NCBI RefSeq assembly: GCF_030398335.1
Contig: NZ_JAOAOP010000002.1
Span: 1 to 64,000 of the forward strand
Direction of reading: 5' to 3'
DNA length: 64,000 nt
DNA from: Aquibium sp. A9E412
Lineage (GTDB): Bacteria > Pseudomonadota > Alphaproteobacteria > Rhizobiales > Rhizobiaceae
The translations under genes were made by a program, and so were the position numbers. Each line of letters opens with the position of its first letter. Position 1 is the stretch's first letter. Positions 16,585 through 26,013 of the stretch are shown one piece after another. The notes under the pieces were generated by a model. The model had not been told where the DNA came from. It was given only the letters and a program-made list of their open reading frames with translations, and made no database searches.

Positions 16585-18269
16585 CAGTGGTCGATGCGGG
16601 CGCGGTGCACGCGCTCGAAATGCTCGTGGTAGTGATGCGGCTCGATCTGCACGTCGAGCAGCGCCGGCACGCCGCTGCGGTTGGCCTCCAGCGCCTCGTT
16701 CAGCGCGCCGTCGATCTGCTCCGGCCGCTCCACCCGGAGGCCGAGGCAGGACTGCGCCCGGGCGATCTCGGAAAAGTCGCTGTTGACCTCGAAGCCGGTC
16801 GCCACGAACGGCTTCTGGCCGAGCAGCTGGTTGTACTGCACCCAGCCGAAGGCGTGGTTGTTGAGCACCACCCAGGTGACGCCGCATTTGAGCTCCGCCG
16901 CCGTCGCCAGCTCGGCCAGCGACATCTGCATGGCGCCGTCGCCGGTGAAGCAGACGATCTTCTTGTCGGGCCGCGCGATCTTGGCGCCGATGGCGCCGAT
17001 GACGCCCATGCTCATCGCCGTCTGCTCGCCCATCGGCACGCAGTCGTCGACGTCGAGCACGCGGTAGTGCGGCCAGTAGTAGCACCACAGGTCGGCACCG
17101 CCGTTCTCCTTCATCAGGATGGTGTCGCGGCCGAAGATGCGGTTGACCGCCGCCAGCACGCGCGGCACGCGGATCGGCGTCGCGTCGTCCTGCGCCCCGG
17201 CCTCGTATTTCGGCCGGTAGTCTTCCTTGAGCCGGGCGAGCTTGTCCAGCCGGCCGGCGCGCGCGGTCGCGTCGACCGGCGGCAGCGCGGCGGACAGGTC
17301 GTCGAGCGCCAGCGCCGCATCGCCGACCAGCGCGATGTCGGGCCGCATGTTCATGCCGATCGTCTCGGGGTCAATGTCGATCTGCACGAAGCGCGCGTCC
17401 TTCGGCCAGAACTGCCAGGAGTTGGTCGAGAAGGCCTCGAGCCGCGAGCCGACCGAGACGACCAGATCGGCCTCGTCGAACCAGCGCTTGCCGGCCTCGG
17501 TGAAGTAGAGCCCGGTCTGGCCCATCGCATAGGGGCCGTCCTCGGGATAGATGCCGCGCCCGCCGGGCGTCGTCATCACCGCCATGCCGACGGCGTCGGC
17601 GAGCCGCGCGACCGCCGGCCCGGCGCCGGAGAACACCGCGCCCGAGCCGCACCACAGGAGCGGCTGGCGCGCCGCCGCCAGCGCCTCGGCCGCCGCGGCG
17701 ACCGATTGCGCGGCCGGCCGCGCCAGGTGGCGGCGATAGCCGGCGCGATAGGCCGGCATCTCGACCGTCTCGTCGGCCAGGTCGGACGGGATCTCGATGA
17801 ACACGCCGCCCGGCCGGCCGTTCATGGCGATGGCGAAGGCGCGCTCCATCACCCACGGGATGCGGCGCGGATCGGTGACGCGCGTCGCCCATTTGGTGAC
17901 CGGCCGCATCAGCGACACCGCGTCGAGCTCCTGGAAGGCGCCCATGCCCTCCTGGCCCTGCACGACGCCGTTGACGATGGCGATCACCGGCAGTGAGCCG
18001 GAGGTCGCCTCCAGCATGCCCGTCACGAGGGTGGTGATGCCGGGGCCGGGGTTGGAGAAGACGATGCCCGGCCGGCGCTTGAGCCGGGCATAGGCATAGG
18101 CGCAGGAGACGGCCGACTTCTCGTCGCGCACCAGGACGAACTCGACGGGCGTGTGCTCGGTGAGGTCGTAGACCAGGTGCTTCGGGTTGCCCGGCAGGCC
18201 GAACACGTGGTCCACCCCCTCGGCCGCCAGCGCTTCGGCGACCGCCCGCCAGATCGTCTTCTGCTGCAT
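16584..18269 (-). CDS. Thiamine-diphosphate enzyme, acetolactate-synthase-like
   Basis: This 561-residue protein has the three-domain layout of ThDP-dependent POX/ALS enzymes. The catalytic glutamate is E50 in VRDEKSAV. A GLPGNPKHLVYDL start and SNPGPGITTLVTGM follow. The cofactor motif runs from GDGAMQMS (about 443) to VVLNNHAFGW. Such enzymes decarboxylate or ligate 2-keto acids; this one is too isolated from ilvH/ilvC to be the biosynthetic acetolactate synthase. It sits between the importer ATPase gene and the DMFase-like genes in one leftward operon, so it probably processes a 2-keto acid or acyl fragment from the same substrate. Glyoxylate carboligase, oxalyl-CoA decarboxylase and sulfoacetaldehyde acetyltransferase relatives are alternatives. 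Confidence 0.88.
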   Translation of the reverse strand: MQQKTIWRAVAEALAAEGVDHVFGLPGNPKHLVYDLTEHTPVEFVLVRDEKSAVSCAYAYARLKRRPGIVFSNPGPGITTLVTGMLEATSGSLPVIAIVNGVVQGQEGMGAFQELDAVSLMRPVTKWATRVTDPRRIPWVMERAFAIAMNGRPGGVFIEIPSDLADETVEMPAYRAGYRRHLARPAAQSVAAAAEALAAARQPLLWCGSGAVFSGAGPAVARLADAVGMAVMTTPGGRGIYPEDGPYAMGQTGLYFTEAGKRWFDEADLVVSVGSRLEAFSTNSWQFWPKDARFVQIDIDPETIGMNMRPDIALVGDAALALDDLSAALPPVDATARAGRLDKLARLKEDYRPKYEAGAQDDATPIRVPRVLAAVNRIFGRDTILMKENGGADLWCYYWPHYRVLDVDDCVPMGEQTAMSMGVIGAIGAKIARPDKKIVCFTGDGAMQMSLAELATAAELKCGVTWVVLNNHAFGWVQYNQLLGQKPFVATGFEVNSDFSEIARAQSCLGLRVERPEQIDGALNEALEANRSGVPALLDVQIEPHHYHEHFERVHRARIDH

Positions 18270-18280
18270 GTCGTTTTCCC

Positions 18281-19924
18281 TTACTTGGCGCGTGAGCCCG
18301 TGTGCGCGGAGAGCATGCCGCGCCCGGGGATGGAATCGATGAGGAGCTGCGTGTAGTCGTGGCGCGGCTCGAACAGCACCTGCTCGGAGGTGCCCATCTC
18401 GACGATGCGGCCGCGCTGCATCACCGCCACGCAGTCGCACACCTGGGCCGCCACCCGCAGGTCGTGGGTGATGAACAGCAGCCCGATGCCGAGCCGGTGC
18501 TGGATGTCGGAGAACAGCTTGAGCACGCGCGCCTGGATCGACACGTCGAGGGCGGAGACCGGCTCGTCGGCGACGATCAGGTCGGGCTCGAGCGCCAGCG
18601 CGCGGGCGATGCCGATGCGCTGGCGCTGGCCGCCGGAAAAGGCGTTCGGATAGCGGTCGGCGACGGCGGGATCGAGCGCCACCAGGTCGAGCAGCTCCTC
18701 GACGCGGCGGCGCGCCTCGCGGCGGCCGGTGCCGTGGGCGAGCAGTCCCTGGGCGACGATCTCGAACACCGTGCGGCGCGGGTTGAGCGAGGCGAAGGGA
18801 TCTTGGAACACCATCTGCACGCGGCGGCGCAGCGGCGCCAGCTCGCGATGGCCGAGCTCGAGAAGGTTGCGCTCGACGCCGGCCAGCCGCACCTCGCCGC
18901 TGTCGGCCGTCAGGAGGCGCACGATGATGCGCGCCAGCGTCGACTTGCCGGAGCCCGATTCGCCGACGATGCCGAGCGTCTCGCCGCGCGCCAGGCTGAG
19001 CGTCGCGTCGGTGACGGCCGGCACCTCGCGGCGCGGGCCGAAGAAGCCGGAGCGCGAGGCGTAGACCTTGGTCACCCGGTCGGCCGAAAGCAGCGTCTCG
19101 GCGCCGGCCGGCTTGGTCGACGGGTTGGGCTCGAGCCGCGGCACGGCGGCCAGCAGCGTGCGGGTGTAGTCGTGCTGCGGGTTGCCGAGCACCTCGGAGA
19201 CCAGACCGCGCTCGACGATCCGCCCGTGCTGCATGACGGCGACCTCGTCGCCGATCTCGGCGACGACGCCGAAGTCGTGCGTGATCAGCACGATCGCCAT
19301 GTCGCGCTCGGCCTGCGCCGTCTTGAGCAGCGCCAGGATCTGCTTCTGCGTGGTGACGTCGAGCGCCGTCGTCGGCTCGTCGGCGATCAGCAGGTCGGGG
19401 TCGAGCGCCAGCGCCATGGCGATCATCACGCGCTGGCGCTGGCCGCCCGACAGGCGGAACGGATAGGCGTGGCGCAGCAGCTCGGGCTCCGGCAGGCCCA
19501 TCTGCTCGAGCAGCGCGACGATGCGCGCGTCGTGCGGCCCCGGCACGCCGTGGAAGCGGAACACCTCCTCGATCTGCTTGCCCACCTTCATCACCGGGTT
19601 GAGCGCGGCCATCGGCTCCTGGAACACCATGCCGATGCGGCTGCCGCGGATGCGCCGGTGGCGGGCGGCCGGCATGCCGACGAGATTCTCGCCGCCGTAG
19701 CGGATCATGCCGTCGACCTTGAGCGGCCGCGGCACCAGCCCCATGATCGCATGCGCGGTCATCGACTTGCCGGAGCCCGATTCGCCGACGACGCACAGCA
19801 CCCGGCCGCGATGCACCGACAGGTCGATGGCGTCGACGGCGCGCGCCCGGTCGCCGCCGAACGGCAGGCCGATGGTCAGCCCCTCGATCGAGACCAGCGG
19901 TTGGGTCGTGGTGATCGCGTTCAT
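18281..19924 (-). CDS. Fused dual ATPase of a peptide-type ABC importer
   Basis: This is a 547-residue protein carrying two complete ATPase modules in tandem, DppD-like then DppF-like. Module 1 has [24 protein letters not shown] and [12 protein letters not shown]. Module 2 has [24 protein letters not shown] and [10 protein letters not shown]. No intervening stop exists, so one polypeptide energises the DppB/DppC permeases encoded upstream. This differs from the first importer, which uses two separate ATPase genes. Each module lacks the long oligo_HPY cysteine tail seen in the separate proteins. ATG 19924 overlaps the DppC-like stop by 4 bases. Confidence 0.94.
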   Translation of the reverse strand: MNAITTTQPLVSIEGLTIGLPFGGDRARAVDAIDLSVHRGRVLCVVGESGSGKSMTAHAIMGLVPRPLKVDGMIRYGGENLVGMPAARHRRIRGSRIGMVFQEPMAALNPVMKVGKQIEEVFRFHGVPGPHDARIVALLEQMGLPEPELLRHAYPFRLSGGQRQRVMIAMALALDPDLLIADEPTTALDVTTQKQILALLKTAQAERDMAIVLITHDFGVVAEIGDEVAVMQHGRIVERGLVSEVLGNPQHDYTRTLLAAVPRLEPNPSTKPAGAETLLSADRVTKVYASRSGFFGPRREVPAVTDATLSLARGETLGIVGESGSGKSTLARIIVRLLTADSGEVRLAGVERNLLELGHRELAPLRRRVQMVFQDPFASLNPRRTVFEIVAQGLLAHGTGRREARRRVEELLDLVALDPAVADRYPNAFSGGQRQRIGIARALALEPDLIVADEPVSALDVSIQARVLKLFSDIQHRLGIGLLFITHDLRVAAQVCDCVAVMQRGRIVEMGTSEQVLFEPRHDYTQLLIDSIPGRGMLSAHTGSRAK

Positions 19925-20760
19925 CGCTCGAGCCCGATGCGTCCCTTGAGGTGCGGGTTGAGCGCGTCGTTGAGCCCCTCGCCGACCAGGTTGATGGCCA
20001 GCACCGTCAGCACGATGGCAAGGCCGGGAAAGACCGACAGCCACCAGGCCTGGCGAAAGACGGTGCGCGCGGCGCCGATCATGTAGCCCCAGGAGATGCG
20101 GTTGGGGTCGCCGAGGCCGAGGAAGCTCAGCGCCGATTCGGTGAGGATCGCGGTGGCGATCATCAGCGAGCCCATCACGATGAGCGGCGACACCGCGTTG
20201 GGCAGCACCTCGGCCAGCATGATGCGGCCGCGCGACACGCCCGACAGCACCGCCGCCTCGACGAACTCGCGGCTGCGCAGGCTCATGAACTCCGAGCGCG
20301 CCAGGCGGGCGATCGGCGGCCAGGTGACGACGGCGATGGCGACGACGATCGAGGTCAGCCCGGGGGTCAGGATGGCGACGAGCAGGATGGCGAAGATGAA
20401 GCTCGGGATCGTCTGGAAGAACTCCACCACGCGCACCAGGACGTCGTCGACCCAGCCGCCGAAGAAGCCGGCGAGCGCGCCGATGCTGACGCCGATCACC
20501 ACCGCGACGACGGTCGACAGGACGCCGATCCACAGCGAGATGCGGGCGCCGTGGATGATGCCGGCGAGCACGTCGCGGCCGAGCATGTCGGTGCCGAGCA
20601 CGAAGTCGGAGCCCGGCGGCAGCAGCGGCCGGCCCTGCGTCGCCCACGGGTCGGTTGGCGACAGCACCGGCGCGGCCAGCGCGACGAAGACGATCGCCGC
20701 CAGGATGACGAGGCCGAGAAGCGCACCGCGGTTCTCGGCGAAACGCTTGAGGAACGACAT
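19921..20760 (-). CDS. Peptide-type ABC transporter permease (DppC-like)
   Basis: This is a 279-residue DppC/OppC-type membrane permease. It has an N-terminal TM helix, the subfamily motif LGTDMLGRDVLAGIIHGAR (about residues 55-73), then five more spans. The EAA loop is at SREFVEAAVLSGVSRGRIM. ALSFLGLGDPNRISWGYMI is the usual late motif. It starts at ATG 20760, which overlaps by one base with the stop of the DppB-like gene, and feeds into the fused ATPase gene with a 4-base overlap. It is part of the second importer operon. Confidence 0.94.
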   Translation of the reverse strand: MSFLKRFAENRGALLGLVILAAIVFVALAAPVLSPTDPWATQGRPLLPPGSDFVLGTDMLGRDVLAGIIHGARISLWIGVLSTVVAVVIGVSIGALAGFFGGWVDDVLVRVVEFFQTIPSFIFAILLVAILTPGLTSIVVAIAVVTWPPIARLARSEFMSLRSREFVEAAVLSGVSRGRIMLAEVLPNAVSPLIVMGSLMIATAILTESALSFLGLGDPNRISWGYMIGAARTVFRQAWWLSVFPGLAIVLTVLAINLVGEGLNDALNPHLKGRIGLER

Positions 20761-21737
20761 CAGGCGCGGCTCCCGATGCGCGGATCGGCGACCCGCAGCA
20801 ATATGTCCGTGACCATGTTGAAGAAGACGACCATCAGCGCCGACAAGAGGAAGACGCCGAGCAGGAGATTGTAGTCGCGCTGGAACAGCGCGTCGAAGGC
20901 GAGCCGGCCGATGCCCGGCCAGGCGAACACCGTTTCCACCACGATGGCGCCGCCGACCAGGTGACCGGCCTGCAGGCCGGCGAAGGTGATGATCGGCAGC
21001 AGCGCGGTGCGCAGGATGTGCGCGGTGGCCACGCGCCACTCCGGCAGGCCCTTGGCCCGCGCCGTCTTGACGTAGTCGAGCGTGGCGGTCTCCAGCATGG
21101 AGGCGCGCGTCAGGCGGACATAGACGGCGACGTAGAACAGGCCGAGCGTGACGGCCGGCAGGATCAGGTGGCGCAGGATGTCGAGCGTGCGCGCCAGCGT
21201 GCCTTCCACCGGGATCAGGCTCTGCATGCCGAACGGCGGCAGCCAGCCGAGCTGCACGGAGAACACCAGGATCAGGAGCAGGCCGACCCAGAAGATCGGC
21301 GTGGCGTAGAAGAACAGCGCCACGACCATCAGCGCGCTGTCGTAGACGGTGCGCGCCTTCATGGCGGCGATCGCACCGAGCAGCGGGCCGAAGACCAGCG
21401 CGAAGAGATAGGCCGAGCCGGTCAGCAGCAGCGTCGCCGGCAGCCGCTCGAACAGCATGTCCACGACGGCACGCTGGTTGCGGTAGCTCTGGCCGAGATC
21501 GAGCGTCAGCACGTTCTTGAGATAGATCCCGAGCTGGACGAGGAGCGGACGGTCGAGGCCGAAGTCGCTGCGGATCTGCGCCAGGAAGCGCTCGTCCGCA
21601 GCGCCGGCCTCGCCGGCCATCACGATGGCGGGGTCACCGGGCGCCAGCCGGATCAGCAGGAAGTTGAGGATGGTGATGGCGAGCACCACCACCAGCGCCT
21701 TGACGAGCCATCCCACCAGGAATCCGAGCTGGCGCAT
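20760..21737 (-). CDS. Peptide-type ABC transporter permease (DppB-like)
   Basis: This is a 325-residue DppB/OppB-type permease with six predicted spans. The N terminus carries ILNFLLIRLAPGDPAIVMAG (about residues 23-42), typical of the family. The EAA loop is TLDYVKTARAKGLPEWRV. VETVFAWPGIGRLAFDALFQRD is the conserved late stretch. It lies 8 bases behind the SBP gene and overlaps the DppC-like gene by one base. It serves the second importer, whose downstream genes encode the ThDP enzyme and DMFase-like hydrolase. Confidence 0.94.
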   Translation of the reverse strand: MRQLGFLVGWLVKALVVVLAITILNFLLIRLAPGDPAIVMAGEAGAADERFLAQIRSDFGLDRPLLVQLGIYLKNVLTLDLGQSYRNQRAVVDMLFERLPATLLLTGSAYLFALVFGPLLGAIAAMKARTVYDSALMVVALFFYATPIFWVGLLLILVFSVQLGWLPPFGMQSLIPVEGTLARTLDILRHLILPAVTLGLFYVAVYVRLTRASMLETATLDYVKTARAKGLPEWRVATAHILRTALLPIITFAGLQAGHLVGGAIVVETVFAWPGIGRLAFDALFQRDYNLLLGVFLLSALMVVFFNMVTDILLRVADPRIGSRA

Positions 21738-21745
21738 CGGTCGGC

Positions 21746-23338
21746 CTACTGCTCGAAGTAGGCTTCGGCGAAGTTGTCGTTCGGGCCGAGGCCGTTGCGA
21801 ACGACGTTCTTCAGCTTGGCGTCATGCACGGTCGGCCACTGCAGCTCGGCGAGCCAGGCGAGCGCCACCTCGTCGGCGATGATCTTCTGCACCTCGTGGT
21901 ACATCTCGAGCCGCTTCTCGTGGTTGGGCTCGGACGCCGCCTCGGCGAACAGCCGGTCGACCTCCGGATTGGAATAGCCCGCAGTGTTGGTGAACAGCAC
22001 GCCCTTCTTCTGGTTGTCGGTGATGTAGCTGCGCGCCACGCCGAGCGCCGGATCCGACAGCGTCGTCAGATAGGTGGTCGACATGTCGACGTCCCAGTTG
22101 GCGATGCGGCTGCCCCAGCCGGCGACGTCGGAGGCTTCCAGCGTCACCTCGACGCCGACCTCGCCGAGCGCCTGCTTGATGTACTGCGACAGGCGGTCCC
22201 ACAGCTCGCCATAGGGCAGGCCGAGCAGGCCGATCTCCGCGCGCACGCCATCGCCGTCGGGCGTCAGGCCCATCTCGTCGAGCAGCGCGCGGGCCTTGTC
22301 CGGGTCGTGCTCGTAGGTCACCACGTCGTCGGTGTAGAACGGCGACGAGGAATGGATCGGCCCGGTCGGCACCTTGGCGTAGCCGAAGAAGATGTTGTCG
22401 CGGATGAACGCGTGGTCGAGCGCGTACATCACCGCCTTGCGGAAGCGCACGTCGCCGAAGGGCTCGCGACGGTGGTTCATCTCGAGCCACGAGATCGGCG
22501 CGCCCCACTCCCAGCCCTTGGTGGTGACCTCGAGATGCGGCATCGCCTCGAGACGGCCGAGATCGACCAGCTCGATGTCGTTCTGGGTGGCGAGCTGCAC
22601 CTGGCCGGTCTCCAGCGCCAGCGCGCGCGAGGCGCTGTCGGGAATGAAGCGGTAGTAGATCTCGTCGAGATAGGGCCGGCCGTCGAGATAGTAGTCGTCG
22701 TTGCGCACGAGATGGATGTACTCGCCGCTCTTCCACTCGGAGAACTTGAACGGACCGGTGCCGATCGGCGACCGGTTGACCGGGTTCTCGCGGATGTCGG
22801 AGCCGGCATAAACGTGCTCCGGCACGATCGGCGCGCCGATGGCGTCGAACGAGCGGATCAGCGGCCCGTACGGCTCCTCCAGGGTGAGCACGACGGTGTG
22901 GTCGTCCGGCGCCTCGACCTTGGCGCGGGCGAAGGTCGGCCGCGAGCGCGCATGCACCTCGGGGATGAACTCGGTCAGCGTGTAGACCACGTCCTGCGAG
23001 GTGAAGGGCTCGCCGTCGTGCCATGTCACGTCGTCGCGCAGGTTGAAGGTGTAGGTCAGGCCGTCCTCGCTGACCTCCCAGCTCTCGGCCAGCATCGGCT
23101 GCGGGTTGAGCTGGAAGTCGTAGGTGAGCAGCCCCTCGAAGATCTTGGTGCTGGGCAGGAGTGTCGGCGCGTTGAGATTGATGCCGATGACGATGCCCGG
23201 CGGCTCCGGCCACAGGGTCGAGTTCAGCGTGCCGCCACGCTGCGGCTCGGCCTGCGCCGCCGCGCCGGACACGGCGAGCGCGACGGCGGCGGCCGCCAGG
23301 CCCGTGGCCCATCTGTTGATTGTTCGTTGTGGTCGCAT
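21746..23338 (-). CDS. ABC transporter substrate-binding protein, family 5
   Basis: This is a 530-residue periplasmic SBP_bac_5 protein. The N terminus is a Sec signal (basic start, hydrophobic core, AAAQAEP cleavage site around residue 31). The mature protein begins QRGGTLNSTLWPEPPG and continues with PMLAESWEVSEDGLTYTFNL, WHDGEPFTSQDVVYTL and IGTGPFKFSEWKSGEY. ATG 23338 is chosen because the 66 extra residues upstream would cover the regulatory region. It is the first gene of the second importer operon and diverges from the MocR gene; a GAGCC direct repeat lies 61 bases upstream of its start. Confidence 0.94.
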   Translation of the reverse strand: MRPQRTINRWATGLAAAAVALAVSGAAAQAEPQRGGTLNSTLWPEPPGIVIGINLNAPTLLPSTKIFEGLLTYDFQLNPQPMLAESWEVSEDGLTYTFNLRDDVTWHDGEPFTSQDVVYTLTEFIPEVHARSRPTFARAKVEAPDDHTVVLTLEEPYGPLIRSFDAIGAPIVPEHVYAGSDIRENPVNRSPIGTGPFKFSEWKSGEYIHLVRNDDYYLDGRPYLDEIYYRFIPDSASRALALETGQVQLATQNDIELVDLGRLEAMPHLEVTTKGWEWGAPISWLEMNHRREPFGDVRFRKAVMYALDHAFIRDNIFFGYAKVPTGPIHSSSPFYTDDVVTYEHDPDKARALLDEMGLTPDGDGVRAEIGLLGLPYGELWDRLSQYIKQALGEVGVEVTLEASDVAGWGSRIANWDVDMSTTYLTTLSDPALGVARSYITDNQKKGVLFTNTAGYSNPEVDRLFAEAASEPNHEKRLEMYHEVQKIIADEVALAWLAELQWPTVHDAKLKNVVRNGLGPNDNFAEAYFEQ

Positions 23339-23398
23339 TGTGTTCTCCCTCACATGCACTCCAGCGACGACTATTCCCGATGAAGTGTTCTTGAGGAA

Positions 23399-23432
23399 GA
23401 GCCAATTCCGGCTAATCTGACGGAGCCACTTG
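23399..23432 (+). promoter_or_regulatory. GAGCC direct repeat, copy 1 (candidate MocR operator)
   Basis: Two direct repeats GAGCCAATT (23399-23407) and GAGCCACTT (23423-23431) are spaced 24 bp start to start, in the gap between the SBP gene and the divergent MocR gene. The same arrangement, identical at 25 of 33 positions with a 13-bp perfect block GACGGAGCCACTT, recurs at 30021-30054. MocR proteins are known to bind spaced direct repeats next to their own gene. Binding here is inference. Confidence 0.6.
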
Positions 23433-23453
23433 GACAATCGGGGAGACGGCGGC

Positions 23454-24959
23454 GTGGCCAGGCGCGGCAAGGACAGGACCACGGAACTCTTCGCCGGCAT
23501 GGACGGCGCGCAGGGCACGCAGTCGCTGCAGCGCACCGTCTACGAGCGCATCGCGGCGGCGATCCTCGACGGCCATCTGCGGCCGGGCGACCGGCTGCCG
23601 TCGACGCGCGAGCTGGCCAAGTCGCTCGGCATCGGCCGCAACACCGTCACCTGGGCGGTCGAGCAGCTCGCCGTCGAGGGCTTCGTGGAGACGCGGCACG
23701 GCTCCGGCACCTTCGTGTCGATGCAGCTGCCCGACGCGCCGCGGCCGAACGGCGACGACGCGGCCGGCCGCGCGGCGGCCGTGGCGCGCATCGCGCGGCG
23801 GGCCGAACGCTACGCGGCGGTGGCGCGCTCGCTGCGCGTGCCGCAGCGGCCGGTGCCCTTCCGCATCAACATGCCGGCGGTCGACGACTTTCCCGTGTCG
23901 CTGTGGCGGCGGCTGATGAAATCGCTGATGAGCGACAGCGCGATCGGCGCGGCCGCGCTGCTCGGCGAGACCGAGCCGGCCGGCTACGGCCCGCTGCGCG
24001 AGGCGATCGCGCGCTATCTGATGATCAACCGCGGCGTGGTGTGCGCGGCCGACCAGGTGGTCATCGTGGCCGGCGCCCAGCAGGGCCTCGACCTGGCCAT
24101 GCGGCTGCTGCTCGACCCCGGCGACAAGGTGTGGTGCGAGGATCCCGGCTTTCCCGGCTCGGTGGCGGCGCTGCGCGCGGCCGGCGCGGCGATCGGCGCG
24201 GTGCCGGTCGACGCGGAGGGCTTCGACCTGGCCGCCGCGCAGCGGCTGCATCCCGACGCGCGGCTCGCCGTCGTGTGCCCCTCCTCGCAGTTTCCGCTCG
24301 GCAGCACGCTGTCGCTGCCGCGCCGGCTGGCGCTGATCGACTGGGCGCGGCAGAGCAACGGCTGGATCGTGGAGGACGACTACGACAGCGAGTTCCGCTA
24401 CCGCGGCCGGCCGGTGCGCTCGCTGCAGGGGCTCGATGGCGGCGAGCGGGTGGTCTATGTCGGCACCTTCTCCAAGATGCTGTTTCCCGGCCTGCGGCTC
24501 GCCTACGTCGTGGTGCCGCGGCCCTTCGTCGAGCTGTTCGTCAACGCGCGCATCGTCGCCGGGCGCCAGTCGCCGACCTTCGAGCAGGTGATCGTCGAGC
24601 GCTTCATCTCCGAGGGGCATCTCGGCCGCCACATCGCGCGCATGCGCCGGCTCTACGCGGCGCGCCGGGCCGCACTGATCGAGGCGGCGCGCCGGCGCCT
24701 GCCCGGCCTGCTCGAGCTGCGGCCGGCCGACACCGGCCTGCAGCTTCTCGCCTGGCTGCCCGAGGGCTGGAGCGACCAGGCGGTCAGCCAGGCGGCGGCC
24801 GGCCACGGGCTTGAGATCACGCCGCTGTCGCGGCTTGCCGTCGAGCGCGCCATGCCGCCGGCGCTGCTGCTCGGCTTCGGCAACTTCACGCCGGCGGCGA
24901 TCGAGGACGGGCTGGAGCGGCTCGCCGCGGCGCTGGAGGAGGCGCGGCCCGAGCGATAG
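23454..24959 (+). CDS. MocR-family (GntR/aminotransferase) transcriptional regulator
   Basis: This is a 501-residue MocR/PdxR-type regulator: an N-terminal GntR winged helix (about 25-90; LRPGDRLPSTRELAKSLGI and RHGSGTFVS) joined to a fold-type I aminotransferase domain (about 130-501). The PLP lysine is K341 in YVGTFSKMLFPG, with D308/Y310 in EDDYDSEFRYRGRP. I place the start at GTG 23454, with GGGGAG 8 bases upstream; a TTG at 23430 is the alternative but would overlap the putative operator. It is divergent from the second importer operon and convergent with the 25068-29823 operon. It is the natural candidate to sense an amino-compound and control both. Confidence 0.93.
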   Translation: MARRGKDRTTELFAGMDGAQGTQSLQRTVYERIAAAILDGHLRPGDRLPSTRELAKSLGIGRNTVTWAVEQLAVEGFVETRHGSGTFVSMQLPDAPRPNGDDAAGRAAAVARIARRAERYAAVARSLRVPQRPVPFRINMPAVDDFPVSLWRRLMKSLMSDSAIGAAALLGETEPAGYGPLREAIARYLMINRGVVCAADQVVIVAGAQQGLDLAMRLLLDPGDKVWCEDPGFPGSVAALRAAGAAIGAVPVDAEGFDLAAAQRLHPDARLAVVCPSSQFPLGSTLSLPRRLALIDWARQSNGWIVEDDYDSEFRYRGRPVRSLQGLDGGERVVYVGTFSKMLFPGLRLAYVVVPRPFVELFVNARIVAGRQSPTFEQVIVERFISEGHLGRHIARMRRLYAARRAALIEAARRRLPGLLELRPADTGLQLLAWLPEGWSDQAVSQAAAGHGLEITPLSRLAVERAMPPALLLGFGNFTPAAIEDGLERLAAALEEARPER

Positions 24960-25061
24960 AGCCATTCTGCGTTTCGCGGACGCAAAGATCGGCTCCAAGT
25001 CCTTGTCGTCACGCGTTTTCGACCGGCGAACCGGTTTCCACGTCGCCCGGAAACGCGCCAG
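24957..25061 (+). repeat. RIME-like palindromic repeat, copy D
   Basis: This is a full-length copy that begins exactly at the MocR stop codon (TAG then AGCC). The first half runs TAGAGCCATTCTGCGTTTCG to AGATCGGCTCC; the second runs CACGCGTTTTCG, CCGGCGAACCGG, then CGCCCGGAAACGCG. It separates convergent genes (MocR and the DMT transporter), so it may serve as their shared terminator. Confidence 0.85.
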
Positions 25062-25067
25062 GCCGGC

Positions 25068-26006
25068 TCAGCCGGCCGCCCGCACGCGGCCGGCCAGGGC
25101 GCGGCGCAGATGCGGCAGCGCCACGCCGCACAGGATGATGCCGACGAAGATCAGGTCGCTGCCGTCGAGCCTGACGCCGAGCAGCAGCGCCGCCGTCGAC
25201 AGGCCGAAGACCGGCGCCAGCGCCCCGAGCAGCCCGACCCAGGCGACGGCGACGCGCGACAGCGCGTAGTTGTAGCCGAGGAAGTTCATCACCGTCATGA
25301 ACAGCACCAGATAGGCCATCGCCGCCAGCTCGCCGGGGCGGGCGAGATCGGGCGGCGACCAGCCGGTGGCGGCGACGAAGACGGCCGCGGCGATGCCGGC
25401 GCCGGTGAGCTGCAGCGTCGCCACGTGGTACCAGACCGAGCGGCCGCGGTTGAAGACGCGGGCGATGACCGAATTGAGCGAGGCGAAGAACACCGCGGCC
25501 AGAACCAGCAGATTGCCGGCCATGACGCTGGTGCCGTCGGCCGAGCGCGACAGCGTCATCAGCGCCAGCCCGGCGAAGCCGACCAGGCCGCCGGCGGGAA
25601 AGGTCCAGTGCAGCCGCTCGCCGAGCAGGACGCGCGCCATCAGCGGTCCGGCGATCGGAAACAGGCCCCAGATCAGCGCCACGCTGGCGCCGTCGGTGAG
25701 CCGGGCGCCGGAGATCGCCAGCGCGAACACGAGGCCCGGCGCCAGCACGCCCCAGGCCAGGTGCAGCGCCGAGCGCCGGTCGGCCGGCGGCAGCCGGCCG
25801 GCGGCGAAGAGCGCCGCCCACATCAGCGCCGCCGCCGCGCCGAGCTGGACGAGCATGATCGAGCCGACATTGGAGCCGGCGACCAGCACCTTCTGGACGA
25901 TCAGCCCCGACTGCCAGAAGAACACCGAGGCGAACACGGCGGCGAGCCCGCCGAGCGGCGCGCTCAGCGCAGCATGGACCGGCGCCGTGTCGCCGCCGCG
26001 GGCCAT
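25068..26006 (-). CDS. EamA/DMT-family transporter
   Basis: This is a 312-residue inner-membrane protein with about ten hydrophobic helices in two EamA repeats (roughly 15-150 and 160-300). Family features are the tandem-repeat layout and helix ends such as GLIWGLFPIAGPLMA-like and VLFMTVMNFLGYNYALSRV, with LGALAPVFGLSTAALLLGV in the second repeat. DMT proteins export amino acids, purines or other small metabolites. It is the last gene of the leftward five-gene operon, starting 7 bases after the Gfo/Idh gene stop. It could export an intermediate or take up a sugar derivative; direction cannot be read from sequence. Confidence 0.9.
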   Translation of the reverse strand: MARGGDTAPVHAALSAPLGGLAAVFASVFFWQSGLIVQKVLVAGSNVGSIMLVQLGAAAALMWAALFAAGRLPPADRRSALHLAWGVLAPGLVFALAISGARLTDGASVALIWGLFPIAGPLMARVLLGERLHWTFPAGGLVGFAGLALMTLSRSADGTSVMAGNLLVLAAVFFASLNSVIARVFNRGRSVWYHVATLQLTGAGIAAAVFVAATGWSPPDLARPGELAAMAYLVLFMTVMNFLGYNYALSRVAVAWVGLLGALAPVFGLSTAALLLGVRLDGSDLIFVGIILCGVALPHLRRALAGRVRAAG

Positions 26007-26013
26007 GCGCGGT

